A stretch of 64,000 nucleotides of DNA from Rhyzopertha dominica (lineage: Eukaryota; Arthropoda; Insecta; Coleoptera; Bostrichidae): positions 21,882,286 through 21,946,285 of the forward strand of contig QCXZ01000064.1 of the NCBI GenBank assembly GCA_025024175.1, in the 5' to 3' direction. A program made the translations under genes and the position numbers. The notes under the pieces are model-generated. The model did not search any database. It was not told where the DNA came from and was given only the letters and a program-made list of their open reading frames with translations. Below, piece after piece: positions 37,884 through 49,000 of the stretch. Position 1 is the stretch's first letter, and every line of letters starts with the position of its first letter.

Positions 37884-40800
37884 TTATTTGTCTGAATCGG
37901 GCGGATGTGCCTTTAAGTCTTTTGCATGCCAAATTCCCCGACTATTTCCTAGGTTATCAGCAAGTTCATATGACCAGGGCGAAACCACTTTAATTATTTT
38001 TAATGGACCTATGAAGTTTGGTGCTAGTTTTGCAGTAAACTTATTAGTACCATCTGAAATAACGTAGTTACGTTTCCATACGGTTTGGTTGATACTAAAC
38101 TGATCAGCTCGACGACGCAGGTTATACACCTTCTTTTCGCGATTGTAAGCGTATTTTAAACGTTTCGTTACGTCCTCGAACACTTTAGATAATACCTCCG
38201 ACTTTCGTAAGATGTTTTGATCGTCGCGGTCAAAATTTATTGGTTCCTTCACGGTCGCAAGACTTTTTCCAGAAACAGTTACTTCTCGACCAAAATTTAT
38301 AAAATTGGGTGTAAGTCCTGTAACATCATGACGTGCTGATCTAATAGCAAACGCAACTTTAGACAAATATCGGTCCCAAATTTTATGATTATCTTTGACA
38401 TAGGCAGAGAGCATAGTTTTAACCACGCGGTGAATCCTCTCAACAGGATTACACTGAGGGTGATAAAGTGCTGTGTAACATATGTCTATATCATACGTAC
38501 TCATTAAGTCTTTAAAAATATGGGATCTAAACTGGACTCCGTTATCAACGATAGCTTTATTTGGTGCGCCAAATATTAAAATAACATGATCTTCCAACAA
38601 TTTTACGATGGTAGCAGCATTGGCTGTTCTTAAAGGAAACAAGAGAGTAAATTTACTGAAGCAATCACATACTGATAATATGTAACTGTTCCCTGCAGTA
38701 GATCGTGGCAATGGACCGACAATGTCCATACTTATCAACTGCCATGGTCGGGACGTAGTTGGAACCTTGCTAAGCATGTAACCCGCCGCTTTCTTTTGCT
38801 CTGGCTTTGTTTCCAAACAAATTTTACACTGCCTAATAAATTTAGCAACATCATGTTTCAGTTTTGGCCAATAATATCCGCGAGAAATTCGCTCAACAGT
38901 TTTCGATATCCCAAGATGACCACAGGTCGGTGGATTATGATGGTCTTGGATAATACTCGAACGGTCATGTTTCGGTACCACCAACAACCATTGATCTAAA
39001 TCGTTCAGCTCCGCGTATTTCTGTATGCCGTGTTTGTAGAGCTTATCATTTTCTACTCTCCACAACGGGTACTGTTTAGGTGATTTCACCACGATGTCCT
39101 TCATCTTTAGATACCAATTATCAGCCACGGGTCCTTTCTGGTTGGATACGGCAACATTTTCAACAAAGTCAACTGCAGGTACAGCTCTAGAAAGAGCGTC
39201 AGGTACACAATGAAGCTTTCCTTTCCTATGGACGATCTCAAAATCGTATTGCTGAAGGCGTAAATTCCATCTGGCTATCCTTCCGATGGGATCTTTGATT
39301 TTCTGTAACCAAAGCAGGCTGTAGTGGTCTGTAATAACCGTGAACCTAGTTCCTTCAACATATGGACGAAATTTCTCGATGGCGAACAAAACTGCAAGAC
39401 ATTCTTTTTCCGTTGTACTATATTTGCGTTCCGCTTTTGTTAGAGAACGACTTAAATATGCGACTACTTTTTCTCCGTCGTTGTGATTCTGTGTTAGAAC
39501 AGCTCCTAATCCATAATCCGATGCATCTGTTTGAATTAGAAACGGCAGTTCATAATTTGGACAGGATGATACCGGAGCGGATATTAAATGTTCCTTAATT
39601 GTTTTTAACGAATTTTCACACGAATCATCCCAGATAAATTTCTGATTTTTGCGCAACAAATTTGTTAACGGGGCAGCGATGGATGAAAATTTAGGGATAA
39701 AACGTCGGTACCAAGACGCGAGTCCAACTATTCTACGTACTTCAGTTACATTACGCGGGGTAGGAAGATTCACAATTGCTTCCACCTTTGACGGATCAAC
39801 AGGTAAACCTGAAGAATTTACGATGTAACCTAAGTATCTAAGTTCTTGTTTGCAAAAATGACACTTTTCACGGTTAAGCGTACGACCAGCATCGATAATA
39901 CGGTTCAAAACTTTACTCAAAATTTCTAAATGTAGTTCAAATGTTGGCGTGCAGATTATAACGTCGTCAAGATAAACAAAAACGTATTTTTCCAAATCGA
40001 CTCCGATTACTCGATCTATAAATCTTTGCCAAGTTGCGGGGGCGTTTTGTAATCCAAACGGCATACGATTGAAATGATATAAACCACGATTTGGAATGAC
40101 AAAAGCAGTTAATGGTTTTGACGAAGGTGATAGTGGGATTTGCCAGTAGGCTGACTTAACATCTAAAGTTGTTAAATAACGCGCATCGCGAAGTTTATCC
40201 AAAGTGGCACTAACAAATGGTAGTGGATAAGCGTCAGGAATGCTAACCCTATTAAGTTGTCGGTAGTCCACACAGAATCTGTAGCTTCCATCAGGTTTCT
40301 TTACCATTACTATAGGTGAAGCCCATGGGGAATTCGAAGGTTCTATAATCCCTTCAGCTAACATCTTCTCCAATTCTTTGTTAACATGTAGCTGCAAAGC
40401 AGGTGACAGTGGATAATGCCTTTGTTTAATCGGAGGGTGATCAGTTTTGATGTCATGTTGTACAACGTTCGTACACCCAAGCCGAGTTCCCATTTTAGCA
40501 AACACTTCATCCAATAACTTTTCCAGATCACATCTTTGTTCAACCGAGAGGGAGCCTTTATCGTTTATACTGTTTATAGCAAAATGTTCTGTTGAATTGT
40601 CCTTAACGAATTTCCACTCATCAGAGTGCATATGGGGTACAATTTCCATTCGAACCCAAAAATCCATACCCAGAATTATGGATTGTGGAAAAGACGGGAC
40701 TACTAAAGCCTCGATAATTTTAACTCTGTCTTGCAAGTTAATGGGCAAAGCTACCATCCCCAATCCTAAGTGTTGATCACCACTTGCAACCGTGCATTTA

Positions 40801-41102
40801 CGTTGTTGATCGGTATTTATTTGACAATATGGTTTCAATAAGTTCCAGGCATGAAGGCCAATTACAGTTCTAGAAGCACCCGAGTCTAAAAGGCCTAAAA
40901 ATTCTATCCCATAAATCGAAATCTTCAGGTATGGACGACAGTCGTCCTTCGCTTGAGATAGGATAAAATTTAAAAGAATTTCTTGACCGCTATTAGCCGA
41001 TTTTAATGTAGAAGAGTCTAGTAGACGGCTTTCTACTGACCTCTTGGTCCGTTTTTTTGACAATATGCGCAAGTCTTTACCGTCACGTGATCTTGACCAC
41101 AT
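37884..41102 (-). CDS. pol: Gypsy pol: protease, reverse transcriptase, RNase H, integrase (1072 aa, intact)
   Basis: One uninterrupted frame. Protease active site DSGA at about residues 73-76. RT from about 230 to 420 with the catalytic box YLDD (377-380). RNase H begins at TDAS (525-528). Integrase has a zinc-binding HHCC region (about 722-762) and D-D-E at about 793, 853 and 888. A C-terminal GPY/F-like segment follows (FIGPLKI). The frame overlaps the 3' end of gag (41033-41102) in a different phase, which implies expression by ribosomal frameshifting. The enzyme copies the element RNA into cDNA and integrates it. It looks functional, unlike gag in the same copy. Confidence 0.95.
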   Translation of the reverse strand: MWSRSRDGKDLRILSKKRTKRSVESRLLDSSTLKSANSGQEILLNFILSQAKDDCRPYLKISIYGIEFLGLLDSGASRTVIGLHAWNLLKPYCQINTDQQRKCTVASGDQHLGLGMVALPINLQDRVKIIEALVVPSFPQSIILGMDFWVRMEIVPHMHSDEWKFVKDNSTEHFAINSINDKGSLSVEQRCDLEKLLDEVFAKMGTRLGCTNVVQHDIKTDHPPIKQRHYPLSPALQLHVNKELEKMLAEGIIEPSNSPWASPIVMVKKPDGSYRFCVDYRQLNRVSIPDAYPLPFVSATLDKLRDARYLTTLDVKSAYWQIPLSPSSKPLTAFVIPNRGLYHFNRMPFGLQNAPATWQRFIDRVIGVDLEKYVFVYLDDVIICTPTFELHLEILSKVLNRIIDAGRTLNREKCHFCKQELRYLGYIVNSSGLPVDPSKVEAIVNLPTPRNVTEVRRIVGLASWYRRFIPKFSSIAAPLTNLLRKNQKFIWDDSCENSLKTIKEHLISAPVSSCPNYELPFLIQTDASDYGLGAVLTQNHNDGEKVVAYLSRSLTKAERKYSTTEKECLAVLFAIEKFRPYVEGTRFTVITDHYSLLWLQKIKDPIGRIARWNLRLQQYDFEIVHRKGKLHCVPDALSRAVPAVDFVENVAVSNQKGPVADNWYLKMKDIVVKSPKQYPLWRVENDKLYKHGIQKYAELNDLDQWLLVVPKHDRSSIIQDHHNPPTCGHLGISKTVERISRGYYWPKLKHDVAKFIRQCKICLETKPEQKKAAGYMLSKVPTTSRPWQLISMDIVGPLPRSTAGNSYILSVCDCFSKFTLLFPLRTANAATIVKLLEDHVILIFGAPNKAIVDNGVQFRSHIFKDLMSTYDIDICYTALYHPQCNPVERIHRVVKTMLSAYVKDNHKIWDRYLSKVAFAIRSARHDVTGLTPNFINFGREVTVSGKSLATVKEPINFDRDDQNILRKSEVLSKVFEDVTKRLKYAYNREKKVYNLRRRADQFSINQTVWKRNYVISDGTNKFTAKLAPNFIGPLKIIKVVSPWSYELADNLGNSRGIWHAKDLKAHPPDSDK

Positions 41103-42601
41103 CGATAGCAGAATACGCGTCGTGACTGATTACAATCCCTAAACCGATGCCCATAATTCTTACAGTTCCAGCAAAGAACGCTTTGCTCAGCTCTTAGCCT
41201 CTGATCCCGAATTTTGAGTGTATCAAGAGAAGTTTCTAGGACTGTTTCCGTGTCTGACATTACGTTACACTGAGAGTTTAAATGAGATGAAACTGGTTTA
41301 TGATACGCGAGCTCCGGTTCAATCAACTGTTTATAATTTGTCGGCGGTGGACAAAACGATCTTATTCTGTATTCAGTTTCTTCTATAGCGCGACTAAAAT
41401 GAATTAATTGGGATACATTATCAATATGCTGTAATGCTAGTGGAGTTTGAATATAGGGAAGTAAATTTCTACGTATAATTGAAACTCTGGTGCATTCGGA
41501 CGGACTATTTGTTAATTTATTGAACAGATTTTGCATAACAGACACATAATTAATCACTTTTTCGTGTGTACCCTGCGTCCGTCTTCGTATCTCATCTCAA
41601 AGTTCAAATTCGTAATCGTAAGGTTGAAAACTGCTTCGAAGTTTTTCAGTAAGATCGTCCCACGACGTAAACTTGTTGGTACGAAACCATAACAGTGCAT
41701 CTCCGGTAGAGTTCTGGAGCAGCTCTCAATAAAGTTTCTTTCGAAATTCCCCGAGAACATCGTATTTCCTCAATTCGCTCTAGAAAGCTAGTTACGCTTG
41801 ATATCCCGTTATATTGGATCCTCAATCGCGAAACATCCCAACCAGGTCCACTACAGTTGTGACTAATTGAAGTTGTACTACATATTTCCTTGCGCGGAGA
41901 TGACGTGTGTCTTACAGCTCCATCTAAATAATTAGGCAAGTTAGGCCCTCTTCCAAAGTTAACAACGCCACTCAAAGTTTTCTTTCCATCTGAGGCGTCA
42001 TACCGCTCCGGTAGTGGAGAGATTCTCACAGATCTAGACGGTCCAGGCTCTTCAATATCAATAAGACTTCCACCTTTATCTGCCGGGATACTCTTGTGCA
42101 AAATTTCTGGCTCTAAGGGATCCGTCTCGTCCAAAATTGAATAGTGTGGGTTCCGTTGCAAAGGCTGATCCATCAAAGATACCTGATTATCCTGACCGTT
42201 ATCTTGATTTTCAAAAACAACATTCAATTCATCAACTAATTGAAGGCACAATCCCAGAAGTTCGTTTCTTTGACTCGCAGAATTCGCGTCAATCGGTATT
42301 CTTTTTAGTCGACCTAATAAATGAAGAAGTCGCGAATTTATGCGCTTAAACTCATTAATTCGATTTTCGGAATTAAAATTATCGATATCATGCTGCAAAT
42401 CGGTTAACTTTTTATTACATATCTCAAATTCCGACTCGGTAACTAGCTCTACACAACATATTGGCGCAAGATACCCAATTTTTCACAACGTAAAGCGCCA
42501 CTTAACATACTCCGTTTTTGATTCAAATTTTTATCTGTGGGTAAACCACGAATTTCAAGCTCATAAGTAACTTCATCGCATAACAAACGATTAACTTCCA
42601 T
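41033..42601 (-). pseudogene. gag: Gypsy gag, disrupted
   Basis: Gag should form the particle and bind RNA. It begins at ATG 42601 (MEVNRLLCDEVTYELEIRGL). Reading changes frame near 42450, where the first frame stops at 42449-42451. A second one-base lesion near 41700 shifts the frame again, and an in-frame stop lies at 41597-41599. The C-terminal part (41557-41033) is open and carries CCHC-type zinc knuckles (CWNCKNYGHRFRDC, then CYRCGQDHVTVKTC). Because gag is broken while pol is open, this copy could transpose only with gag supplied by another copy. Confidence 0.85.
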
Positions 42602-42851
42602 CGTCAATTATTAGCTCTATTAACTCAAACGATAAAAAAAGGACAAATTAATTCTGAATGTAAACAAGTAACGAGTAATTACTGGTCCCCACTCTCCCCT
42701 ACAAAAGAGTGAAAACGATAAAGACCACAGTTACAGTACAAACAAAAGGTAATAGCAAAAAGGACAGAGACAGCAATGGTACTATATAGGTAAGTATACA
42801 AAAACGTCAGTTGCTATACCTTACCATGAACACGTTGGGGCGCCAAATTTT

Positions 42852-44088
42852 TGTTACGCGACACAAAACGGTTTTGTAGCAATCCCCAATGTCGCGCAAC
42901 AAAAAGGGGTAAAGAAAAAAATAAAAAATCAATGAGCTTGGCAGTTTGAAATTAATCCGCACACGAAAGACTAGTTGCTAAACAGCACCCACTAACACAG
43001 CGTAAAGGGGGGTGGGTTAAATAACCATATAACAGAATGTACCAGAGCAAAGGACGCCACCCGCTTTCTCACAACCGCTCAGCAACAGATATTTAAATAA
43101 AGCGGGAAATACAGTAGCTTAAAGTGGGATGATTAAACAACACTTACTGCTTCACTCAAGACTATTGATTATAATTGGAAAACCAAAATAAATAATACAT
43201 GTCATTTAAATACGGAATACAATTTTGTATGAGACACAGACAATATTAAAGTATACTTTGGTACCAGGTATAGCTATACGAGGCGTACAAGATTTTACCT
43301 TTGGTTTATAGATAAACCCCAAACTACGACACGCATTTACCCAAGTATAGAACGGTAGGTATGAACCAGTAAGCTATTATAAATATTAAATTCTTATCTG
43401 GTTGTCCGATCGGCTGCGTCACAAGGCTGCTGTTACATAGCTGACCAGGCGGTGTTGTTCCAACGGTAAGGTAGATCGGCTCACAACCCCCTTGACGTCG
43501 TGCAAATGGTAAACCAAAGCCTCTACTACTGCTGTCAGATGGTGGGTCAGTCTCAAAGATACCGTAGATCGGCGGTTTCAACGTAACGACCAGGATAAGC
43601 AAGGTACAACCCAAATATAAGATAGGGGACCAACAGGAAAAGTAAAAGGAAACGTACAGGTAAAAAAAGGCCTTCGGATGTTATGCGGCCTTAAGTGGAT
43701 TGGCGATACAATGGTGATTATCGCTTAGAATGGAGAATGTGTGTAACTCAACTGCTTCCACGATATCCCACAAGTGGCTTGGTTCAATAAACACACCAGG
43801 AAACGTTTATTGCCACCAAAATTGCAGAAAACAAGGGCTACACGTATAATAAATCCGTCTTATGACGTTTACGACTCGAAATTAAAAATTTGAAAACCAC
43901 CATGGAAACCAATGGAAGGCCGGCAAATGCTTCTAGATGAAAATAAACATTCGCCCAGATAATGTCACCTTTGGATTTGTGAAAACCAAACCAGCTGTTT
44001 AACATGGCGTTTGAATATTATGTAGACGACGATTGCCAAACCACTAATTTAAACAATAAACCTGATATTCGAAAAATGAACCGTAACA
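42852..44088 (-). repeat. 5' LTR of the Gypsy element (1237 bp)
   Basis: It is the upstream LTR for the minus-strand transcript. It contains the 36-bp segment missing from the other LTR (about 43276-43311) and is otherwise nearly the same. The primer-binding site begins 6 bp inside. Confidence 0.93.
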
Positions 44089-45260
44089 ATGTTAAGCTTG
44101 CTGGGTAAAATAATGGTATTTTATGAGTCAGGTAGCTTCGTCTAACTTATAATGACGCTTTTGCTCGGTATAATAGTATAAGGGACTATATTATTTGATT
44201 TAAAGCTACACAATCTGTTATGCTTGCTGGGTACAATGCTGGTATTGTATGATTCAGGAAGACGACATCTACCTTCTAATAAAGCTTTTGCTTGATATAT
44301 TAGTATTAGAGACTATATTGTTTAATTTAAAGCGACACAACCTGTTAAGCTTGCTAGGTAGTACAATGCTGGTATTATATGAGTCAGGATGCTATGTCTA
44401 CCTTCTAATAACGCTTTTACTCAATATTATACTATAAGGGACCATTTTGTTCAATTTAAAGCGACACAACCTGTTAATCTTGCTGGCTACAACGCTGGTA
44501 TTTATAAGACATCAGGAAGACACGTCTACCTTCTAATAACGCTTTTGCTCGATTTAATAGTAATAGGGACTATATTGTTTGATTTAAAGCGACACAATCT
44601 GTTATGCTTGCTGGGTACAATGCTGGTATTGTATGAGTCAGGAAGACAACATCTACCTTCTAATAACGCTTTTGTTTGATATAATAGTATTAGAGACTAT
44701 ATTGTTTAATTTAAAGCGACACAACCTGTTAAGCTTGCTAGGTACAATGCTGGTATTATATGAGTCAGGATGCTAAATCTACCTTGTAATAAAGCTTTTG
44801 CTCAATATTATACTATAAGGGACCATTTTATTCAATTTAAAGCGACACAACCTGTTAAGCTTGCTGGGTACAATGCTGGTATTATATGAGTCAGGTAGAT
44901 ACGTCTAGCTTTTAATAACGCTTTTGCTGGATATAATAGTATAAGACACTATTATTTGAGCTAAAGCGACAAAATCAGTTATCCCTGCTAGATGCAATGC
45001 AGGTATTATATGAGTCAGGAAGATTCGTCTAGCTTCTAATAACGCTTTTGCTCGATATAATAGTATAAAGGACCATTTTGTTCGATTTAAAGCGACACAT
45101 GTTAAGCTTGCTGGGTAAAATAATGGTATTTTATGAGTCATGTAGCTACGTCTAACTTATAATTACGCTTTTGCTCGGTATAATAGTATAAGGGACTATA
45201 TTGTTTGATTTAAAGCTACGCAATCTGTTATGCTTGCTAGGTACAATGCTGGTATTATAT

Positions 45261-45511
45261 AGTTAAATCTTCCAACACTTCAAACCCGTTTTTAAAAAGA
45301 TTTATTTTAATGCAATATTACAAACTAATTATTTTAGCCACAACGAATAAACGATAAAGGGCTTGTTACTACTATCAACTACAATGCTAATCTCTAACTG
45401 CCCGTGCGATGTTCGTCCCGGGTGTTACACGTTCAAAACGCCAAGTCGGCAAGACTTGGAGGACGGTGACATCTTATCTTTTTCAATGTCACGGGAATGC
45501 ATCTCCTAACT
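45261..45511. mobile_element. Solo LTR in satellite B (AGTTA...TAACT, TSD ATAT)
   Basis: A 251-bp insert begins AGTTAAATC and ends CCTAACT, flanked by ATAT at 45257-45260 and 45512-45515. Removing it restores the satellite phrase GGTATTATATGAGTC. AGT..ACT termini and a YRYR-like 4-bp target are typical of insect errantivirus-type Gypsy LTRs. AATAAACG near 45345 could be a polyadenylation signal. No internal region remains. Confidence 0.6.
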
Positions 45512-45624
45512 ATATGAGTCATGTAGATACGTCTAACTTTTAATAACGCTTTTGCTCGATATAATTGTATAAGGGGCTATATTGTTTGATTTAAAGCGAC
45601 ACAATCTGTTAAGCTTGCTAGGTA

Positions 45625-46026
45625 CAGTGGTTTTCATCTATAAAAGTGACAGGGCGTCATCAGTGACATCATTGCGCAGTAGCTCTATTTTCGAACAAGG
45701 TCAGCTGTTGGAATAATTATCCCATAGGCGTCGAAACCGGTTTACTAGACTACCGGTAAAGCCGCCAAGAAGGCTTGAAAGATGCAAAAGAACATCTCGA
45801 AGAGCAACAAAAAGAAGAGACGCCGAAGGAAGGAGAGCTGCGCCATTCACATTTACAAGGTGCTGAAGCAGGTCCACCCCAACACCAATATCTTCTGCAA
45901 TATATCCAGAAAATATTTTCGACACGCCACTGGTATTGCGATGAATACATAGGCAACCAGGCTCGCCGCGCATATGACGGTACCACTTAATGACGTCGCT
46001 GTCACTTTCTCCCGTGAAAAACCCTG
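45625..46026 (+). mobile_element. TA-flanked Tc1/mariner-type MITE carrying a histone H2B-like segment
   Basis: The termini CAGTGGTTTTCATC...AAAGTGACAGGGCGTCAT and, inverted, CAGGGTTTTTCAC...AAAGTGACAGCGACGTCAT pair over about 45 bp. TA lies on both sides (45623-45624, 46027-46028), and removing the element restores GGTACAATGC of the satellite. There is no transposase. The interior carries the H2B-derived sequence described separately. Confidence 0.8.
45750..45985 (+). pseudogene. Histone H2B-like pseudogene fragment inside the MITE
   Basis: One plus-strand frame reads TTGKAAKKA, a stop, then [20 protein letters not shown] and [18 protein letters not shown]. This lines up with the N-terminal tail and first helix of insect H2B (KAAKKAGKAQKNISKS, then [20 protein letters not shown]). 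Further on, ATRLAAH corresponds to the EASRLAH block after a diverged or shortened middle. Two in-frame stops and many substitutions mean it is not a working histone. The GC content and codon pattern differ sharply from the surrounding satellite. Confidence 0.82.
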
Positions 46027-49000
46027 TACAATGCGGGTATTATATGAGTCATGTAGATACGTCTAACTTTTAATAACGGTTTTGCTCGATATAATAGTAT
46101 ATTCTTTGATTTAAAGCGACACAATCTGTTAAGCTTGTTGGGTCCAATACGACTAGCTTCTAATAACGCCTTTGCTCGATATAATAGTATAAAGGACCAT
46201 TTTGTTCGATTTAAAGCGACACATGTTAAGCTTGCTTGGTGAAATAATGGTATTTTATGAGTTATGTAGCTACGTGTAACTTATAATTACGCTCTTGCTC
46301 GGTATAATAGTATAAGGGACTATATTGTTTGATTTAAAGCGACAGAATCTGTTATGCTTGCAGGGTACAATGCTGGTATTGTATGAGTCAGGAAGACGAC
46401 ATCTACCTTCTAATAACGCTTTTGCTTGATATAATAGTATTAGAGACTATATTGTTTAATTTGAAGCGACACAATCTGTTAAGCTTGCTAGGTACAATGC
46501 TGGTATTATATAAGTCATGTAGATACGTCTAACTTTTAATAACGCCTTTGCTCGATATAATAGTATATGGGACTATATTGTTTGATTTAAAGCGACACAA
46601 TCTGTTAAGCTTGCTGGGTCCAATGTTGGTATTATATGAGTCATGTATATACGTCTAACTTTTAATAACGCTTTTGCTCGATATTATAGTATAAGGGACT
46701 ATACTGTTTGATTTAAAGCGACAAAACCTGTTAAGCTTGCTTGGTACAATGCTGGTATTATATGAATCAGGAAGATACGTCTACCTTCTAATAACGCTTT
46801 TGTTCAATAATAATATACTATAAGGGGCCATTTTGTTCGATTTAAAGAACACAATCTGTTATGCTTGCTGGGTACAATGCTGGAGTCAGGAAGCTACGTC
46901 TACCTTCTAATAACGCTTTTGCTCAATATAATACTATAAGGGACCATATTGTTCAATTTAACGCGACACAACCTGTTAAGCTTGCTGCGTACAATGCTGG
47001 TATTATATGAGTCAGGTAGATACGTCTAGCTTTTAATAACGCTTTTGCTCGATATAATAGTATAAGGGACTATATTATTTGATTTAAAGCGTCATAATCA
47101 GTTATGCCTACTAGGTGCAATGCTGGTATTATATGAGTCAGGAAGATTCGTCTAGCTTCTAATAACGCTTTTGCTCGATATAATAGTAAAGGGACCATTT
47201 TGTTCCATTTAAAGCGACACAACCAGTTAAGCTTGCTGGGTACAATGCTGGTATTATGAGTCAGCTAGCTTCTAATACTTTTGCTCGATAAAATAGTATA
47301 GTGGACCATTTTGTTCGATTTAAGGCGACACAGTTAAGCTTGCTGGGTACAATGATGGTATTATATCAGTCAGGTAGATCCGTCTAGCTTTTACTAACAC
47401 TTTTGCTCGATATAATAGTATAAGGGACTATATTGTTTGATTTAGAGCGACACAATCTTGTATGCTTGCTGGCTACAATGCTTGTATTATATGAGACATC
47501 TGGAAGACACGTCTACCTTCTAATAACGCTTTTGTCGCTATAATAGTATAAGGGAATATATTGTTTGATTTAAAGCGATACAATGTGTTATGCTTGCTGG
47601 GTACAATGCTGGTATTATATGAGAGAGCAGGAAGACACGTCTACTTTCTAATAACGCTTTTGCTCGATATAGTAGTATAAGGGACTATGTTGTTCGATTT
47701 AAAGCGACGCAATCTGTTATGCTTGCTGGGTACAATGCTGGTATTATATGAGTCAGGAAGAAACGTCTAGCTTTTAATAACGCTTTTGCTCAATATAATA
47801 GTATAAGGGATTATATTATTTGATTTAAAGCGACACAATCAGTTATGTCTGCTATGTGCAATGCTGATATTATATGAGTCAGGAAGATTCGTCTAGCTAC
47901 TAATAACGCTTTTGCTCGATATAATAGTATAAGGGACCATTTTGTTCCATTTAAAGCGACACAACCTGTTAAGCTTGCTGGGTACAATGCTATGCGTCAG
48001 ATAGATACGACTAGCTTCTAATAACGCTTTTGCTCGATATAATAGTATAAGGGACTATATTGTTTGATTTAAAGCGATACAATGTGTTATGCTTGCTGGG
48101 TACAATGCTGGTATTATATGAGACAGCAGAAAGACACGTCTACTTTCTAATAACGCTTTTGCTCGATATAGTAGTATAAGGGACTATGTTGTTCGATTTA
48201 AAGCGACGCAATCTGTTTATGCTTTCTGGGTACAATGCTGGTATTATATGAGTCAGGAAGAAACGTCTAGCTTTTAATAACGCTTATGCTCGATATAATA
48301 GTATAAGGGACTATATTATTTGATTTAAAGCGACACAATCAGTAATGCCTGCTAGGTGCAATGCTGATATCATATGAGTCAGGAAGATTCGTCTAGCTTC
48401 TAATAACGCTTTTGCTCGATATAATAGTATAAGGGACTATGTTGTTCGATTTAAAGCGACGCAATCTGTTTATGCTTTCTGGGTACAATGCTGGTATTAT
48501 ATGAGTCAGGAAGAAACGTCTAACTTTTAATAACGCTTATGCTCGATATAATAGTATAAGGGACTATATTATTTGATTTAAAGCGACACAATCAGTAATG
48601 CCTGCTAGGTGCAATGCTGATATCATATGAGTCAGGAAGATTCGTCTAGCTTCTAATAACGCTTTTGCTCGATATAATAGTATAAGGGACCATTTTGTTC
48701 CATTTAAAGCGACACAACCTGTTAAGCTTGCTGGGTACAATGCTATGCGTCAGATAGACACGACTAGCTTCTAATAACGCTTTTGCTCGATATAATAGTA
48801 TAAGGGACTATATTGTTTGATTTAAAGCGATACAATGTGTTATGCTTGCTGGGTACAATGCTGGTATTATATGAGACAGCAGAAAGACACGTCTACTTTC
48901 TAATAACGCTTTTGCTCGATATAGTAGTATAAGGAACTATGTTCGATTTAAAGCGACGCAATCTGTTATGCTTGCTGGGTACAATACTGGTATTATATGA

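Larger units (their letters stand above)
36537..44088 (-). mobile_element. Gypsy-type LTR retrotransposon, 7.55 kb, inserted in satellite B
   Basis: Two near-identical LTRs (36537-37738 and 42852-44088) begin TGTTACG and end CGTAACA. They are flanked by a 4-bp duplication ATGT (36533-36536 and 44089-44092); removing the element restores the satellite unit. The transcribed strand is minus, so the right LTR is the 5' LTR. A primer site TGGCGCCCCAACGTG lies at 42845-42831 and a purine tract at about 37752-37739. The coding order gag, protease, RT, RNase H, integrase is that of Gypsy (Metaviridae); no env is seen. LTR similarity indicates a recent insertion. Confidence 0.95.

Noticed and set aside
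45701..45973. 90-codon minus-strand frame and overlapping frames
   Set aside because: They are shadows of the H2B-derived segment; the plus-strand frame matches H2B.
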